Assembly: GCA_905196835.1 (NCBI GenBank)
Contig: CAJJWN010000002.1
Coordinates: 62,001-126,000, forward strand
DNA length: 64,000 nucleotides
Source of the DNA: an uncultured Prevotella sp.
Lineage (GTDB): Bacteria; Bacteroidota; Bacteroidia; Bacteroidales; Bacteroidaceae
Direction of reading: 5' to 3'
Position numbers and translations under genes: made by a program. Positions 17,088 to 24,825 of the stretch are shown in pieces (position 1 is the stretch's first letter; each line of letters opens with the position of its first letter). Below the pieces are notes generated by a model. That model had not been told where the DNA came from and searched no databases. It saw only the letters and a program-made list of their open reading frames with translations.

Positions 17088-19058
17088 TTATTTCTTGACG
17101 CTGAACTTCTTTATGGCACTGTAAGCGTCGTAAAGGCCAAGCTCTCCGGCCTTGCTAAGGTCGGCTATTCCAATGTCTGTCTTGCCGAGATTGATGTTGG
17201 CTATGCCACGGTTATAATACGCTTCGGCAAGTTTCGGGTCAAGCTTCACGGCCATGTCGTAATCGGCTATTGCCTTTGTATAATCTTTATTGGAAGCATA
17301 CAGGTTGCCACGGTTGAAATACAGATAGGCATTATCGGGACTTAGCAGCATGGCTTTGTCAAGGTCGGAGATTGCGCCGACTGTCTTCAGGCGTACGTCC
17401 TCGCCGCGCGAAGCGTCGTACTCATTCATGCGGGCTTGGCATACGGCACGCTGCCAATAGGCCAGTGACGACGTGCTGTCGGTCTGAATGTAAGCCGTAA
17501 GGTCGCTTATTGCGTCAGCGTAATTCTGCACCACGCTGTTTGCCACGGCACGCTGGAGTATAAGTCCCTTGTCCGCCTGTAAGTTACGTGACGCATCTAT
17601 ATGGGCCGACAGTGTATCAATAATGGCAAACACGTTGTTGCTTTCCTGTTCGGTAAGCTGTCTTGTTCCGCATCTTACGTATATCTTGTTCAACGGTTTC
17701 TCGTTGAAATTAAACTTCTCCACCTCATTGTCGAATGCCTGATATGCCTTGACGGCATTGTCATACGGACTGAACGACAGTTGGAACATAGGCTGGAATA
17801 CTACGTCTATCTTGCGGTTTTGTATTCGTCCGCGATAAACTGTTGAATATTCGTGCTGCACGGTGTTCTCGTCCTCCACGACAAGCTGGTTGTATTTGTC
17901 GAAGTCAATCTCGCTTTTCTTGCGCACTTCGTCTTTCTTTTGCTTGCTCCAACGCTGCTGACGGCCATAGTGCTTATCCATTTGCGCCTTGAATATGCGG
18001 AACTCGTCAAGCTCGGCTTTTGACGTCATGCCCACCTTGCGGTAACAGCGTGCGCGGTTGTTCAATCCAGCCCAGAAGTTCGGGTATTGGTCGATTAGTT
18101 TCGTGTAGTCACGTATAGCTCCGTAGATGTCGCCGGTACGTTCGAGAAGTATCGCACGGTTGTATATCGCCATAACGTTGTCAGGTTCAAGACTGATGAT
18201 GTAGTTAAAGTCCTCAATAGCCCTGTTGTCGTCGCCCACCTGCACACGCAACTGACCACGGTTGTAGTGGGCCAGGAAATTGTGCGGGTCTATCTCTATT
18301 GCCTTGTCATAATCGGCGAGTGCGCCGTTCAGGTTGTTTATGTTATAGCGCGCCAAGGCACGGTTGACATAGTTTGCCGCGGTGCTCGGCTTCAAGTGGA
18401 TTGCCTTTGAAAGTTGTTCGTCGGCATCTTTCCATTTGCGTTGCGACAGGCTAATCATTGCGCGAAATGCCCACGCATCGCCGTCATACGGGTCGATTTC
18501 AAGGCTTTTGTCAAGATACTTTGCACCTTCGATGGTGTCTTTCTGCTGCATACAAACCTCCGCCTTAAGCGTGAACGCCTTGGCATAAGTCTTCCACATG
18601 CCCATCATCGAGTCCAAGTCGGCATTGGCAGCATCATAGTCTTTCTTCTCCATCTTGCACAACACGCGGTTGAACCATAAGTTCTTATCATAAGGATTAA
18701 ACTCAATGGTCTTATCGTAGTCGGCTATGGCGTCGTCATATTTCTGCTGCTTGATGCGGCAAAGGCCACGAAGCTCGAACAGATTGGGCACGTATGGGTT
18801 AAGCCTTATTGCCTCGGAGCAGTCTTTTTCGGCACCGACATAGTCGTCAAGATAGAACTTCGCAACAGCACGCAGAAACCATGGTTCATAAAGATACGGC
18901 TTGACCATGATGACCTGGTTGAAATATTGTATCGAAAGAACATAATCCTCGTAATAAAGCGCACTGCGCCCCACGTCTATAAGCCTGTCGGTACGGAATT
19001 GGGCCGACATGTGCAATGACGCGAGCAAAAGCAACAAAGACAATAAAAACTTGCGCAT
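17088..19058 (-). CDS. Exported tetratricopeptide-repeat protein
   Basis: A 656-residue protein from the ATG at 19058, which gives a clean signal peptide (MRKFLLSLLLLLASLHMSAQ); the longer frame adds 19 unrelated residues. From residue 30 onward it is almost entirely TPR units such as YLYEPWFLRAVAKFYLDDYVGAEKDC and LAEAYYNRGIANINLGKTD, about seven before and three after a non-repeat segment (about residues 355-480) that contains PMFQLSFSPYDNAV. It should sit in the periplasm or on a membrane and act as a protein-interaction scaffold; the partner is unknown. It is the last gene in the series SPOR lipoprotein, ruvX, def, TPR. Confidence 0.9.
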   Translation of the reverse strand: MRKFLLSLLLLLASLHMSAQFRTDRLIDVGRSALYYEDYVLSIQYFNQVIMVKPYLYEPWFLRAVAKFYLDDYVGAEKDCSEAIRLNPYVPNLFELRGLCRIKQQKYDDAIADYDKTIEFNPYDKNLWFNRVLCKMEKKDYDAANADLDSMMGMWKTYAKAFTLKAEVCMQQKDTIEGAKYLDKSLEIDPYDGDAWAFRAMISLSQRKWKDADEQLSKAIHLKPSTAANYVNRALARYNINNLNGALADYDKAIEIDPHNFLAHYNRGQLRVQVGDDNRAIEDFNYIISLEPDNVMAIYNRAILLERTGDIYGAIRDYTKLIDQYPNFWAGLNNRARCYRKVGMTSKAELDEFRIFKAQMDKHYGRQQRWSKQKKDEVRKKSEIDFDKYNQLVVEDENTVQHEYSTVYRGRIQNRKIDVVFQPMFQLSFSPYDNAVKAYQAFDNEVEKFNFNEKPLNKIYVRCGTRQLTEQESNNVFAIIDTLSAHIDASRNLQADKGLILQRAVANSVVQNYADAISDLTAYIQTDSTSSLAYWQRAVCQARMNEYDASRGEDVRLKTVGAISDLDKAMLLSPDNAYLYFNRGNLYASNKDYTKAIADYDMAVKLDPKLAEAYYNRGIANINLGKTDIGIADLSKAGELGLYDAYSAIKKFSVKK

Positions 19059-19140
19059 AAGGGATAATGATGTCCTGAAATACAAAAACAAACACAGCCA
19101 AATTGGCATGGACAAGACGCCTGCCTAACGTCAACAAACT

Positions 19141-19701
19141 TTATTTACGCGCTACCTTGGTACGGTAATTGCAGTTGAAGCGGCCTTGGAGTATTGCCTT
19201 CAACTTGTTTTTGATAAGCTGGCGGCGGAGTGGCGACACCCTGTCTATGAAAAGTTTTGCATCAAGATGGTCAAACTCGTGCTGCATTACACGTGCAAGA
19301 TAACCTTCAATCCACTCGTCGTGCTCTGTAAAATCTTCGTCCATATACTTGACACGGATGCGCGTAGGGCGCTTTACGCTCTCGTGTATGCCCGGCACCG
19401 AGAGGCAACCTTCTTCGGAAGAGTCAACCTTTGTGTCGTCATATTCAAGGATGTGAGGATTGATGTAAGCCTTACGGAATCCTTTATATTCGGGTAAATC
19501 TTCTGAAAGAACATCTAGGTCGATTACTGCGAGACGTATGTCGAGGCCTATTTGCGGAGCGGCCAAGCCTACACCGTCTGACGCGGTAAGCGTTTCAAAC
19601 ATGTTTTCTATAAGTTCTTTCAGGTTGGGATAATTGCTGTCAATGTCTTGCGAAACCTTGCGCAACACAGGCTGACCATAAATATAAATAGGTAAAATCA
19701 T
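19141..19701 (-). CDS. def: Peptide deformylase
   Basis: Removes the formyl group from nascent proteins. All three family motifs are present: GVGLAAPQIG (motif 1), EEGCLSVPG (motif 2, whose Cys binds the metal) and the motif 3 HEFDHLD, whose two His complete the metal site and whose Glu is catalytic. The 186-residue length is normal. The start codon overlaps the end of ruvX by four bases (ATGA-type coupling), so the two are co-translated. Confidence 0.97.
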   Translation of the reverse strand: MILPIYIYGQPVLRKVSQDIDSNYPNLKELIENMFETLTASDGVGLAAPQIGLDIRLAVIDLDVLSEDLPEYKGFRKAYINPHILEYDDTKVDSSEEGCLSVPGIHESVKRPTRIRVKYMDEDFTEHDEWIEGYLARVMQHEFDHLDAKLFIDRVSPLRRQLIKNKLKAILQGRFNCNYRTKVARK

Positions 19702-20120
19702 TGTTTTCTTCTTGCAGACTCTAAATAACTTTGCAATATTATCGTCGCGCTCACTTCATCGACAAGCGCCTTGTCTTGCCTTTTCTTCTTATGCAGACCT
19801 CCGTCTATCATAGCCCTATGAGCCAATACCGAAGTGAAACGTTCGTCATAAAATTCTATTGGAATGTTCGGGAACGCTTTTCGCCAACGGTTTACAAACT
19901 GTATGATACGTGCCATGTTCTCGCTCGGACTTCCATTGGCCTGTTTGGGTTCTCCGATAATGATGCGCTCTACTTGTTCCTTACAAATGTAATCGCGCAA
20001 AAAGTCAAAAAGTGTAGACGTAGAAACCGTCACCAATCCGCCTGCAATGATTTGCAGGGGGTCGGTGACAGCTATGCCTGTACGCTTTTTGCCGTAATCA
20101 ATCGACAATATACGCGCCAC
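19698..20120 (-). CDS. ruvX: Putative pre-16S rRNA nuclease / Holliday-junction resolvase-like (RuvX, YqgF)
   Basis: A 140-residue RNase H-fold protein. The N-terminus ARILSIDYGKKRTGIAVTDP contains the first catalytic aspartate; IIGEPKQANGSPS and FYDERFTSVLAHRAM are the next conserved blocks, and the last acidic region is KRQDKALVDEVSATIILQSYLE. In E. coli YqgF finishes the 16S rRNA 5' end. It is placed between a SPOR lipoprotein (four-base spacer) and def (four-base overlap). Confidence 0.95.
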   Translation of the reverse strand: MARILSIDYGKKRTGIAVTDPLQIIAGGLVTVSTSTLFDFLRDYICKEQVERIIIGEPKQANGSPSENMARIIQFVNRWRKAFPNIPIEFYDERFTSVLAHRAMIDGGLHKKKRQDKALVDEVSATIILQSYLESARRKQ

Positions 20121-20124
20121 TTAT

Positions 20125-20622
20125 TTATTTTTGGTTATACAACAACCACGCGTCGGGATATTGCGCACGAAGCTCGTTGCGGCTGTTAACAGCATCGGCC
20201 TTGGTGTCATAAGTAGCGGCTACGACACGATACATCTGGTTGGACGGATTATAAGCAACCTGAGCATCATATCCCTGACTTTTGAGAGTACTCTGCAAGC
20301 CCTCGGCATTCGCCTGCATTGCAAACGAGCCTACTATCACGCTAAAGCTCTTAAGACCCGCACCATTGACCACAGACAGGCTTTCCTGCCTTACCGGAAC
20401 ATTGTCGGCATTGTCAACGACAACAGTCTCACTTGCAGGTTTCTCTACAACAGGAGCTACAACAGCAATCTCTTCACCGCCCTGGTTCTGCTCCGTAGCA
20501 CGGTTCTCCTCTTGCGCCTTTGCCTTCTCATACATTTTACGATAAGCACTTTCTGACGATTTACAGCCCGTAAACGCCAATGCCGCACATAAGCCGGCGC
20601 ACATAACCATGTATTTCTTCAT
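20125..20622 (-). CDS. SPOR-domain lipoprotein
   Basis: A 165-residue lipoprotein: signal peptide MKKYMVMCAGLCAALAFTGC with the lipidated Cys20, a linker rich in Glu, Val and Pro (residues 30-85), and a C-terminal SPOR domain (about 88-163, SFSVIVGSFAMQANAEGLQS ... YRVVAATY). SPOR domains bind denuded glycan strands, so this protein probably concentrates at the septum or remodelled peptidoglycan. It is the first gene of the series with ruvX, def and the TPR gene; a TAATTTTG box lies upstream. Confidence 0.92.
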   Translation of the reverse strand: MKKYMVMCAGLCAALAFTGCKSSESAYRKMYEKAKAQEENRATEQNQGGEEIAVVAPVVEKPASETVVVDNADNVPVRQESLSVVNGAGLKSFSVIVGSFAMQANAEGLQSTLKSQGYDAQVAYNPSNQMYRVVAATYDTKADAVNSRNELRAQYPDAWLLYNQK

Positions 20623-20647
20623 AATTTCTCTTGTTATTGTTAGAAAT

Positions 20648-20655
20648 CAAAATTA
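20648..20655 (-). promoter_or_regulatory. Probable promoter of the SPOR-ruvX-def-TPR series (-7 box)
   Basis: Reads TAATTTTG on the minus strand, 26 bases before the SPOR lipoprotein start. The -33 region is not a clear TTTG. Confidence 0.45.
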
Positions 20656-20775
20656 ATGTTTCAACATTTATCGTGCGAAATTACACAAAAACAAGCAAAA
20701 CCGCTGAAAAACCGCACATAAAGTTTGTTAAATCAAGGAAATACATTGTTTTTAACAAAAAAGTCAAGTAAAATC

Positions 20776-20806
20776 ATTGACGTTTGAGAAATTATCACTA
20801 TTTTTG
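20776..20806 (+). promoter_or_regulatory. Probable promoter of the YtxH / holin-like operon
   Basis: TATTTTTG at 20799-20806 matches the -7 box, with ATTG at 20776-20779 exactly 19 bases upstream as a partial -33 element. It leaves a 5' leader of about 70 bases. Confidence 0.6.
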
Positions 20807-20882
20807 CTATCATCAAATATTTCAAGGCAAAAGGCCATTGAGATAAAGAAACATATTGTACAACTTAAAATAAACATTAATT

Positions 20883-21101
20883 ATGAAAGCATTAGGTTAC
20901 ATCGGCGCATTCTTGGGAGGCGCCATCGCAGGAGCAGCCTTAGGTCTGCTGCTTGCCCCGGAAAAAGGAAAAGACACACGTGAGAAAATAACAGACGCCA
21001 TTGACGACTTCTGCCAGAAGCACAATATCAAGTTGAGTCGTAAGGAAATGAACGACTTGGCTGAGGATATTACTGATGCTGCTGATACGGAAAGGGCTTA
21101 A
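20883..21101 (+). CDS. YtxH-domain small membrane protein
   Basis: A 72-residue protein with one glycine/alanine-rich membrane segment (GYIGAFLGGAIAGAALGLLLAP, about residues 5-26) followed at once by EKGKDTREKI, the hallmark of the YtxH family, and a charged amphipathic tail. The family is linked in other bacteria to general stress responses, but no biochemical role is known. It opens a three-gene operon with a holin-like membrane protein and a small basic protein, 11 and 16 bases apart. Confidence 0.9.
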   Translation: MKALGYIGAFLGGAIAGAALGLLLAPEKGKDTREKITDAIDDFCQKHNIKLSRKEMNDLAEDITDAADTERA

Positions 21102-21112
21102 ACCACTTTTTC

Positions 21113-21466
21113 ATGCGCATGTTTTCAAGCGATAAAAACATTGAAACAATAAGTCAACTGATACAGTTGATTAAACACAGTATCGGGCTTCAGGGCGAAT
21201 ACCTGAAGCTCGATATTATGGAAAAAACGGTAAGGATTATAACGGCCTTGCTGCTTTTCGCCATTCTTATGCTTATTGTCATTGCCATTTTGTTTTTCCT
21301 TTCCATGTCTGCGGCCATCGCAATTGGAGAAGCCATTGGCTATCCTGCATCATTTGGGATTATCGCGGCATTCTACATCATAATATTCATATTGTTTCTT
21401 GCTTTCAGAAAGAGCTGGATTGAAAAGCCGTTGATAAGATTTATAACAAGTTTGCTAATGGATTAA
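21113..21466 (+). CDS. Phage-holin-superfamily-III-like membrane protein
   Basis: A 117-residue protein with two strongly hydrophobic segments (about residues 45-70 and 77-103) separated by a short turn, and a basic C-terminus (FRKSWIEKPLIRF). This layout matches the Pfam family named after an actinophage holin, but the members encoded with YtxH proteins on bacterial chromosomes are probably ordinary stress-linked membrane proteins rather than lysis proteins. The start could be the first or third codon (MRM). It is the middle gene of the operon. Confidence 0.8.
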   Translation: MRMFSSDKNIETISQLIQLIKHSIGLQGEYLKLDIMEKTVRIITALLLFAILMLIVIAILFFLSMSAAIAIGEAIGYPASFGIIAAFYIIIFILFLAFRKSWIEKPLIRFITSLLMD

Positions 21467-21482
21467 AACTACTTCGCTTGAC

Positions 21483-21716
21483 ATGAGAAAAACAGAAACA
21501 TACAATACTTTACATGAAATCAGGTTACGAAAAGAGGCTATCCTTACAGAAATAAGGATGGACAATCAGCAAATGAATGTCTTATGGAAAGATTTGTTCC
21601 GTAAACCTGAACCTAAGAAGAAGGGCTTTACGCTGACATCGTTAATGTCGGTTGGTGCAGGTGTTGCTGATGGTTTTATGCTTGCATGGAAACTATACCG
21701 CAAGTTTAAGAAATAG
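21483..21716 (+). CDS. Small basic protein of the YtxH operon (unknown function)
   Basis: A 77-residue protein with an amphipathic, charged N-terminal half (TLHEIRLRKEAILTEIRMDN), a lysine-rich middle (RKPEPKKKGF) and a short hydrophobic stretch (LTSLMSVGAGVADGFMLAW) before a basic tail. I do not recognise a domain. The position as third gene after YtxH and the holin-like protein, with 16 bases between, suggests a membrane-associated partner of those two. Confidence 0.7.
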   Translation: MRKTETYNTLHEIRLRKEAILTEIRMDNQQMNVLWKDLFRKPEPKKKGFTLTSLMSVGAGVADGFMLAWKLYRKFKK

Positions 21717-21761
21717 CATTACAAATACGTTAAAAACAAAATTTACATCAACCCCTATAAA

Positions 21762-21824
21762 AACAAAAAGGAGTACCGCTGTACTCCAACCTTGTTAACC
21801 TTAAATCTAATACTATGAAAAACA
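21762..21824 (-). ncRNA. Candidate small RNA of about 60 nt
   Basis: A perfect promoter on the minus strand (21830-21860) and an intrinsic terminator (GGAGTAC / GTACTCC stem at 21770-21787, then TTTTTGTTTTT) lie only about 40 bases apart. The predicted transcript is about 60 nt and contains CATAGTATTAGATTTAAGG and TTAACAAGG before the terminator stem. No useful open reading frame exists on the minus strand. On the opposite strand there is only an eight-codon frame beginning ATGAAAAACACGG. The same hairpin also ends the convergent metallo-hydrolase operon. I cannot place it in a named RNA family. Confidence 0.65.
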
Positions 21825-21829
21825 CGGTG

Positions 21830-21860
21830 CAAAGGTATTGACTTTTACTGCATCGGCAAA
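21830..21860 (-). promoter_or_regulatory. Strong Bacteroidetes promoter for the small RNA
   Basis: On the minus strand TTTG (21860-21857), 19 bases, then TACCTTTG (21837-21830): a full match to the consensus, with no protein gene starting downstream on that strand. Confidence 0.8.
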
Positions 21861-21922
21861 ATTTCCATGGAACAAACTGTGGATATTTGTTGTTTGTTAA
21901 CTAAAACGGTATTGAATTTAAA

Positions 21923-22684
21923 TTATATTTCAATAATTTGTCCGTCAAAAGCAAGTTTGATGGCATCTGGCAAAGCATCATTTACAACACTGTGCAGGCC
22001 AATATCATGCCCCATATGGGTGAAAAAAGTTTGTTCCGCACCAACTTTACGTGCAAAATCTATGGCCTGTCCAACTGTCAGGTGAGAATGATGGTCGGGC
22101 GAAAAACGCAGAGCATTCACCACAAGAACTTTTACTCCTTCAAAATATTCAAACTCGTTGTCTGCTATCGATTTCATATCAGTAATATACATCAATCCAC
22201 CTATCCTATAGCCTAAAATAGGTAGCTTGTCATGCATAATCTGTATTGGCACTATCTCAGTTCCACCGACATGCAGACACTGATGCGGCTTTATGACATT
22301 AAGACTTATATTCGGCACCCCGGGATACTTATGTTCGCCAAAACAATAAGGTATGGAATGTTTAAGTCTTTCCGATGTAATGTTGTCTGCGTATATGTTT
22401 ATTTTACCAAAAACACAAAACGGACGCAAATCATCAATTCCTCCAACATGGTCGTAATGGACATGTGTCAGTAGCACCGCATCAATCTTCTTGAAATCAC
22501 GGCCAAGCATCTGTTGACGGAAATCAGGACCGCAATCTATCAATATCCGCGTGTTTCCATCCTCGACAAGCGCAGAAGCACGCAACCGCTTGTCATGAAC
22601 ATCCGTACTTGTACAAACTTTACACTTGCAGCCAATGGTCGGAACACCTACAGAAGTACCTGTACCAAGAAAAGTCAGCCTCAT
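21923..22684 (-). CDS. MBL-fold metallo-hydrolase (PhnP / RNase Z-like)
   Basis: A 253-residue metallo-beta-lactamase-fold hydrolase. The N-terminus LTFLGTGTSVGVPTIGCKCKVC carries the start seen in PhnP-type cyclic phosphodiesterases, with a Cys pair that may bind zinc. The metal site is HVHYDHVGG, supported by the later HDK, TDM and HSHLTVGQA segments and a C-terminal FFTHMGHDI. PhnP-like members cleave cyclic phosphodiesters, but the substrate here is not known. It begins two bases after murB, third in the DUF4348-murB-hydrolase unit. Confidence 0.88.
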   Translation of the reverse strand: MRLTFLGTGTSVGVPTIGCKCKVCTSTDVHDKRLRASALVEDGNTRILIDCGPDFRQQMLGRDFKKIDAVLLTHVHYDHVGGIDDLRPFCVFGKINIYADNITSERLKHSIPYCFGEHKYPGVPNISLNVIKPHQCLHVGGTEIVPIQIMHDKLPILGYRIGGLMYITDMKSIADNEFEYFEGVKVLVVNALRFSPDHHSHLTVGQAIDFARKVGAEQTFFTHMGHDIGLHSVVNDALPDAIKLAFDGQIIEI

Positions 22685-22686
22685 TG

Positions 22687-23700
22687 TCAGATAATATTCA
22701 CTTCCGGCGTTATGTCTATTCCAAACTTGGCTTTCACATCATTACGTACAGTCTCGCAAAGCTTCAAGATTTCCGTACCATCGGCTCCGCCACGGTTCAC
22801 CAAAACTAATGCCTGACGCGAATGAACACCTGCACGACCTAACGATTTGCCTTTCCATCCACATTGCTCAATCATCCACCCTGCTGGTATCTTCACGAGC
22901 TCCATCCCTGCCGGATAATGCGGAACAATACCAAAACGGGCTGTCAACTCTTCATATTTTCCCATATCTATAATGGGATTTGTAAAGAAGCTCCCGGCAT
23001 TACCTTCAACAGACGGGTCAGGCAATTTTGCCTTGCGTATTCTGATTATCGCATTCCTAACTTGCGAGACCGTAGGAGTCTTTATGCCTTCAGCCTCAAG
23101 TTCAGAACGGATATTTCCGTAATCAAGATGCGGAACAAATGAGTCGGACAATTTATATGTAACATACGTTATCACATACCTATTGCGCCACTCACATTTA
23201 AAATTGCTCCAACGGTAAGAATATCCGCAATCCTCGTTCGAAAATTCGCAGACCTCTCCGTTTGAGATATCAATAGCTTCAACCTTGTCTATAATGTCCT
23301 TTGCTTCAACACCATAAGAGCCAATATTCTGCACGGCGCTTGCACCAACCTCGCCTGGAATCAACGAAAGATTTTCAGCGCCATACATCCCGTTTTCTAC
23401 ACAGAGTCTTACAACATCGTCCCAAATCTCACCGCTGCCACAGCGTAAATATACACTCCCGTCCATGCGTGTAGCGTGGTGTCCCTTTATTGCAGAATGA
23501 AGGATTGTTCCGTCATAATCTTTCGTAAACAGCACATTGCTGCCTCCTCCCAAAAACAATAACGGCGCATCTGCGGCTGTAAGCGATTTTATAATATGTT
23601 GTAACTCTTCAACTGTAGAGAACTCAATGAAACGCCGGCACTTTACATCCATTCCAAATGTATTGTGCCCTTTCAAATTATAGTCATGTAAATCTTTCAT
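22687..23700 (-). CDS. murB: UDP-N-acetylenolpyruvoylglucosamine reductase
   Basis: Reduces the enolpyruvyl ether to UDP-MurNAc with NADPH and FAD, an early step of peptidoglycan synthesis. The 337-residue protein has the FAD-binding LFLGGGSNVLF, the SLIPGEVGASAVQNIGSYGVE segment, the catalytic serine in EGNAGSFFTNPII and the final DITPEVNII glutamate. The C-terminal region WKGKSLGRAGVHSRQALVLVN marks type I MurB. It is tightly linked to its neighbours on both sides. Confidence 0.96.
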   Translation of the reverse strand: MKDLHDYNLKGHNTFGMDVKCRRFIEFSTVEELQHIIKSLTAADAPLLFLGGGSNVLFTKDYDGTILHSAIKGHHATRMDGSVYLRCGSGEIWDDVVRLCVENGMYGAENLSLIPGEVGASAVQNIGSYGVEAKDIIDKVEAIDISNGEVCEFSNEDCGYSYRWSNFKCEWRNRYVITYVTYKLSDSFVPHLDYGNIRSELEAEGIKTPTVSQVRNAIIRIRKAKLPDPSVEGNAGSFFTNPIIDMGKYEELTARFGIVPHYPAGMELVKIPAGWMIEQCGWKGKSLGRAGVHSRQALVLVNRGGADGTEILKLCETVRNDVKAKFGIDITPEVNII

Positions 23701-23727
23701 AACAATTCCGATTTTAGGACATGGACA

Positions 23728-24576
23728 TTATTCCGAAAGGCTTGTCAATTTCCATTCTCCATCAATACGCTTGAATGTCAGCTGCATTTCCATTCCATTT
23801 GCTATGCCACGCATTACAAAAATCTTTTGATTGCCTTCAGCGTATTTCTGCCCATACATTATATTATAAATAGCCCCAGAAGGAAGTTCCGGAGCAAATG
23901 CGGGCCACGTCTCTGGCGCAATTTCTCCAGTCATGGTACTGAAATCATCGTCAGGGTCAGGCCCTGTAAACTGAACTGGATTGTTCAGGCTTTCCAATTG
24001 AAACTCGGGGTCAGTTGCAAAATGCTGATAGAAAGAGAGGAATGACGCGTTTGTATTATGAACCATATCGTTTGTCCTGATAGAGTTAAGCATCCATCGG
24101 CCACCAATCCTCTTAAACATATATTTCTTCACTTTTTCTTCCGTAAGGTTGACTTTTTCAACGACAACATTATTTATCGATGTGTCTTTTACCAAGTCCA
24201 TCTGTCTTACGTTGTCGAATATCAAAGTGTAATAACCCTGTTCCATGAAGAAATGCTCCATCTCCCATTGATTTTTCTTGACATATGAAATATTGTCCCC
24301 ATCGACAATTTTCAACGGGAACTTTATCCTGGCAAGCTGTAACTTACGGTTTGCAGCAAAATTGAAGATGAAATCGTCAAACAGTTCATCGGCAGCCTTA
24401 GGCATCGGCTGCTCTGATATAAGCTGGTCCATCGTGTCTACGACCGCCGTATCAACAACCAATACCGAATCTACGGCCGTGGTATCAACCGCGACCGGCT
24501 TCTTGTCAGAACAGCCTGTCGTCCAAAACATCATGGACAGGCATACCATAAAGACTAATACAAAACCCTTTCTCAT
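23728..24576 (-). CDS. DUF4348-type lipoprotein
   Basis: A 282-residue lipoprotein. The signal peptide MRKGFVLVFMVCLSMMFWTTGC ends in a lipobox, followed by an acidic/threonine-rich linker (VDTTAVDSVLVVDTAVVD) and a compact domain (about residues 60-282) with KIVDGDNISYVKKNQWEMEH and a C-terminal FKRIDGEWKLTSLSE. The pattern fits DUF4348, a Bacteroidales family with an NTF2-like look and no assigned function. As first gene before murB it may act at the cell envelope; this is inference from position only. Confidence 0.82.
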   Translation of the reverse strand: MRKGFVLVFMVCLSMMFWTTGCSDKKPVAVDTTAVDSVLVVDTAVVDTMDQLISEQPMPKAADELFDDFIFNFAANRKLQLARIKFPLKIVDGDNISYVKKNQWEMEHFFMEQGYYTLIFDNVRQMDLVKDTSINNVVVEKVNLTEEKVKKYMFKRIGGRWMLNSIRTNDMVHNTNASFLSFYQHFATDPEFQLESLNNPVQFTGPDPDDDFSTMTGEIAPETWPAFAPELPSGAIYNIMYGQKYAEGNQKIFVMRGIANGMEMQLTFKRIDGEWKLTSLSE

Positions 24577-24729
24577 AAATTTCCATACTATTCATTGCAA
24601 GGCAGTAAGGTCATTATAGTTTCAGGTTTTCGTGGATGTACCGTATTTATATAAAGACAGCTGACTCCACTCCTTGACCGCTTAGCGGCCTGACTTCCTT
24701 ACGTCTGTAACAGTCTCTCAAAATTTGCG

Positions 24730-24737
24730 CAAAAGTA
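24730..24737 (-). promoter_or_regulatory. Probable promoter of the DUF4348-murB unit (-7 box)
   Basis: Reads TACTTTTG on the minus strand and would give a leader of about 145 bases. That leader contains a GGCCGC-TAA-GCGGTC hairpin (about 24681-24695), so it could be regulated after transcription starts. Confidence 0.4.
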
Positions 24738-24780
24738 CAACTTTATTTTGGTTTATAGTATATATTCAAGGTAAAAATAT

Positions 24781-24788
24781 TACCTTTG
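24781..24788 (+). promoter_or_regulatory. pheS: Probable pheS promoter (-7 box)
   Basis: TACCTTTG matches the -7 box, 37 bases before the pheS start. A TTTG occurs at 24747-24750, too far for normal spacing. Confidence 0.5.
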
Positions 24789-24825
24789 CATCAAGATTTT
24801 AATATGCATCTAAATTATCTTCAAA

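Noticed and set aside
21113..21466. Prophage remnant suggested by the holin-like protein
   Set aside because: No other phage genes are nearby, and the gene is in an operon with YtxH, a common chromosomal arrangement.
24660..24720. Possible tRNA or SRP RNA in the pheS-DUF4348 spacer
   Set aside because: A GGCCGC/GCGGTC hairpin is present, but there is no T-loop, acceptor stem, or SRP GGAA/AGCAGC core.
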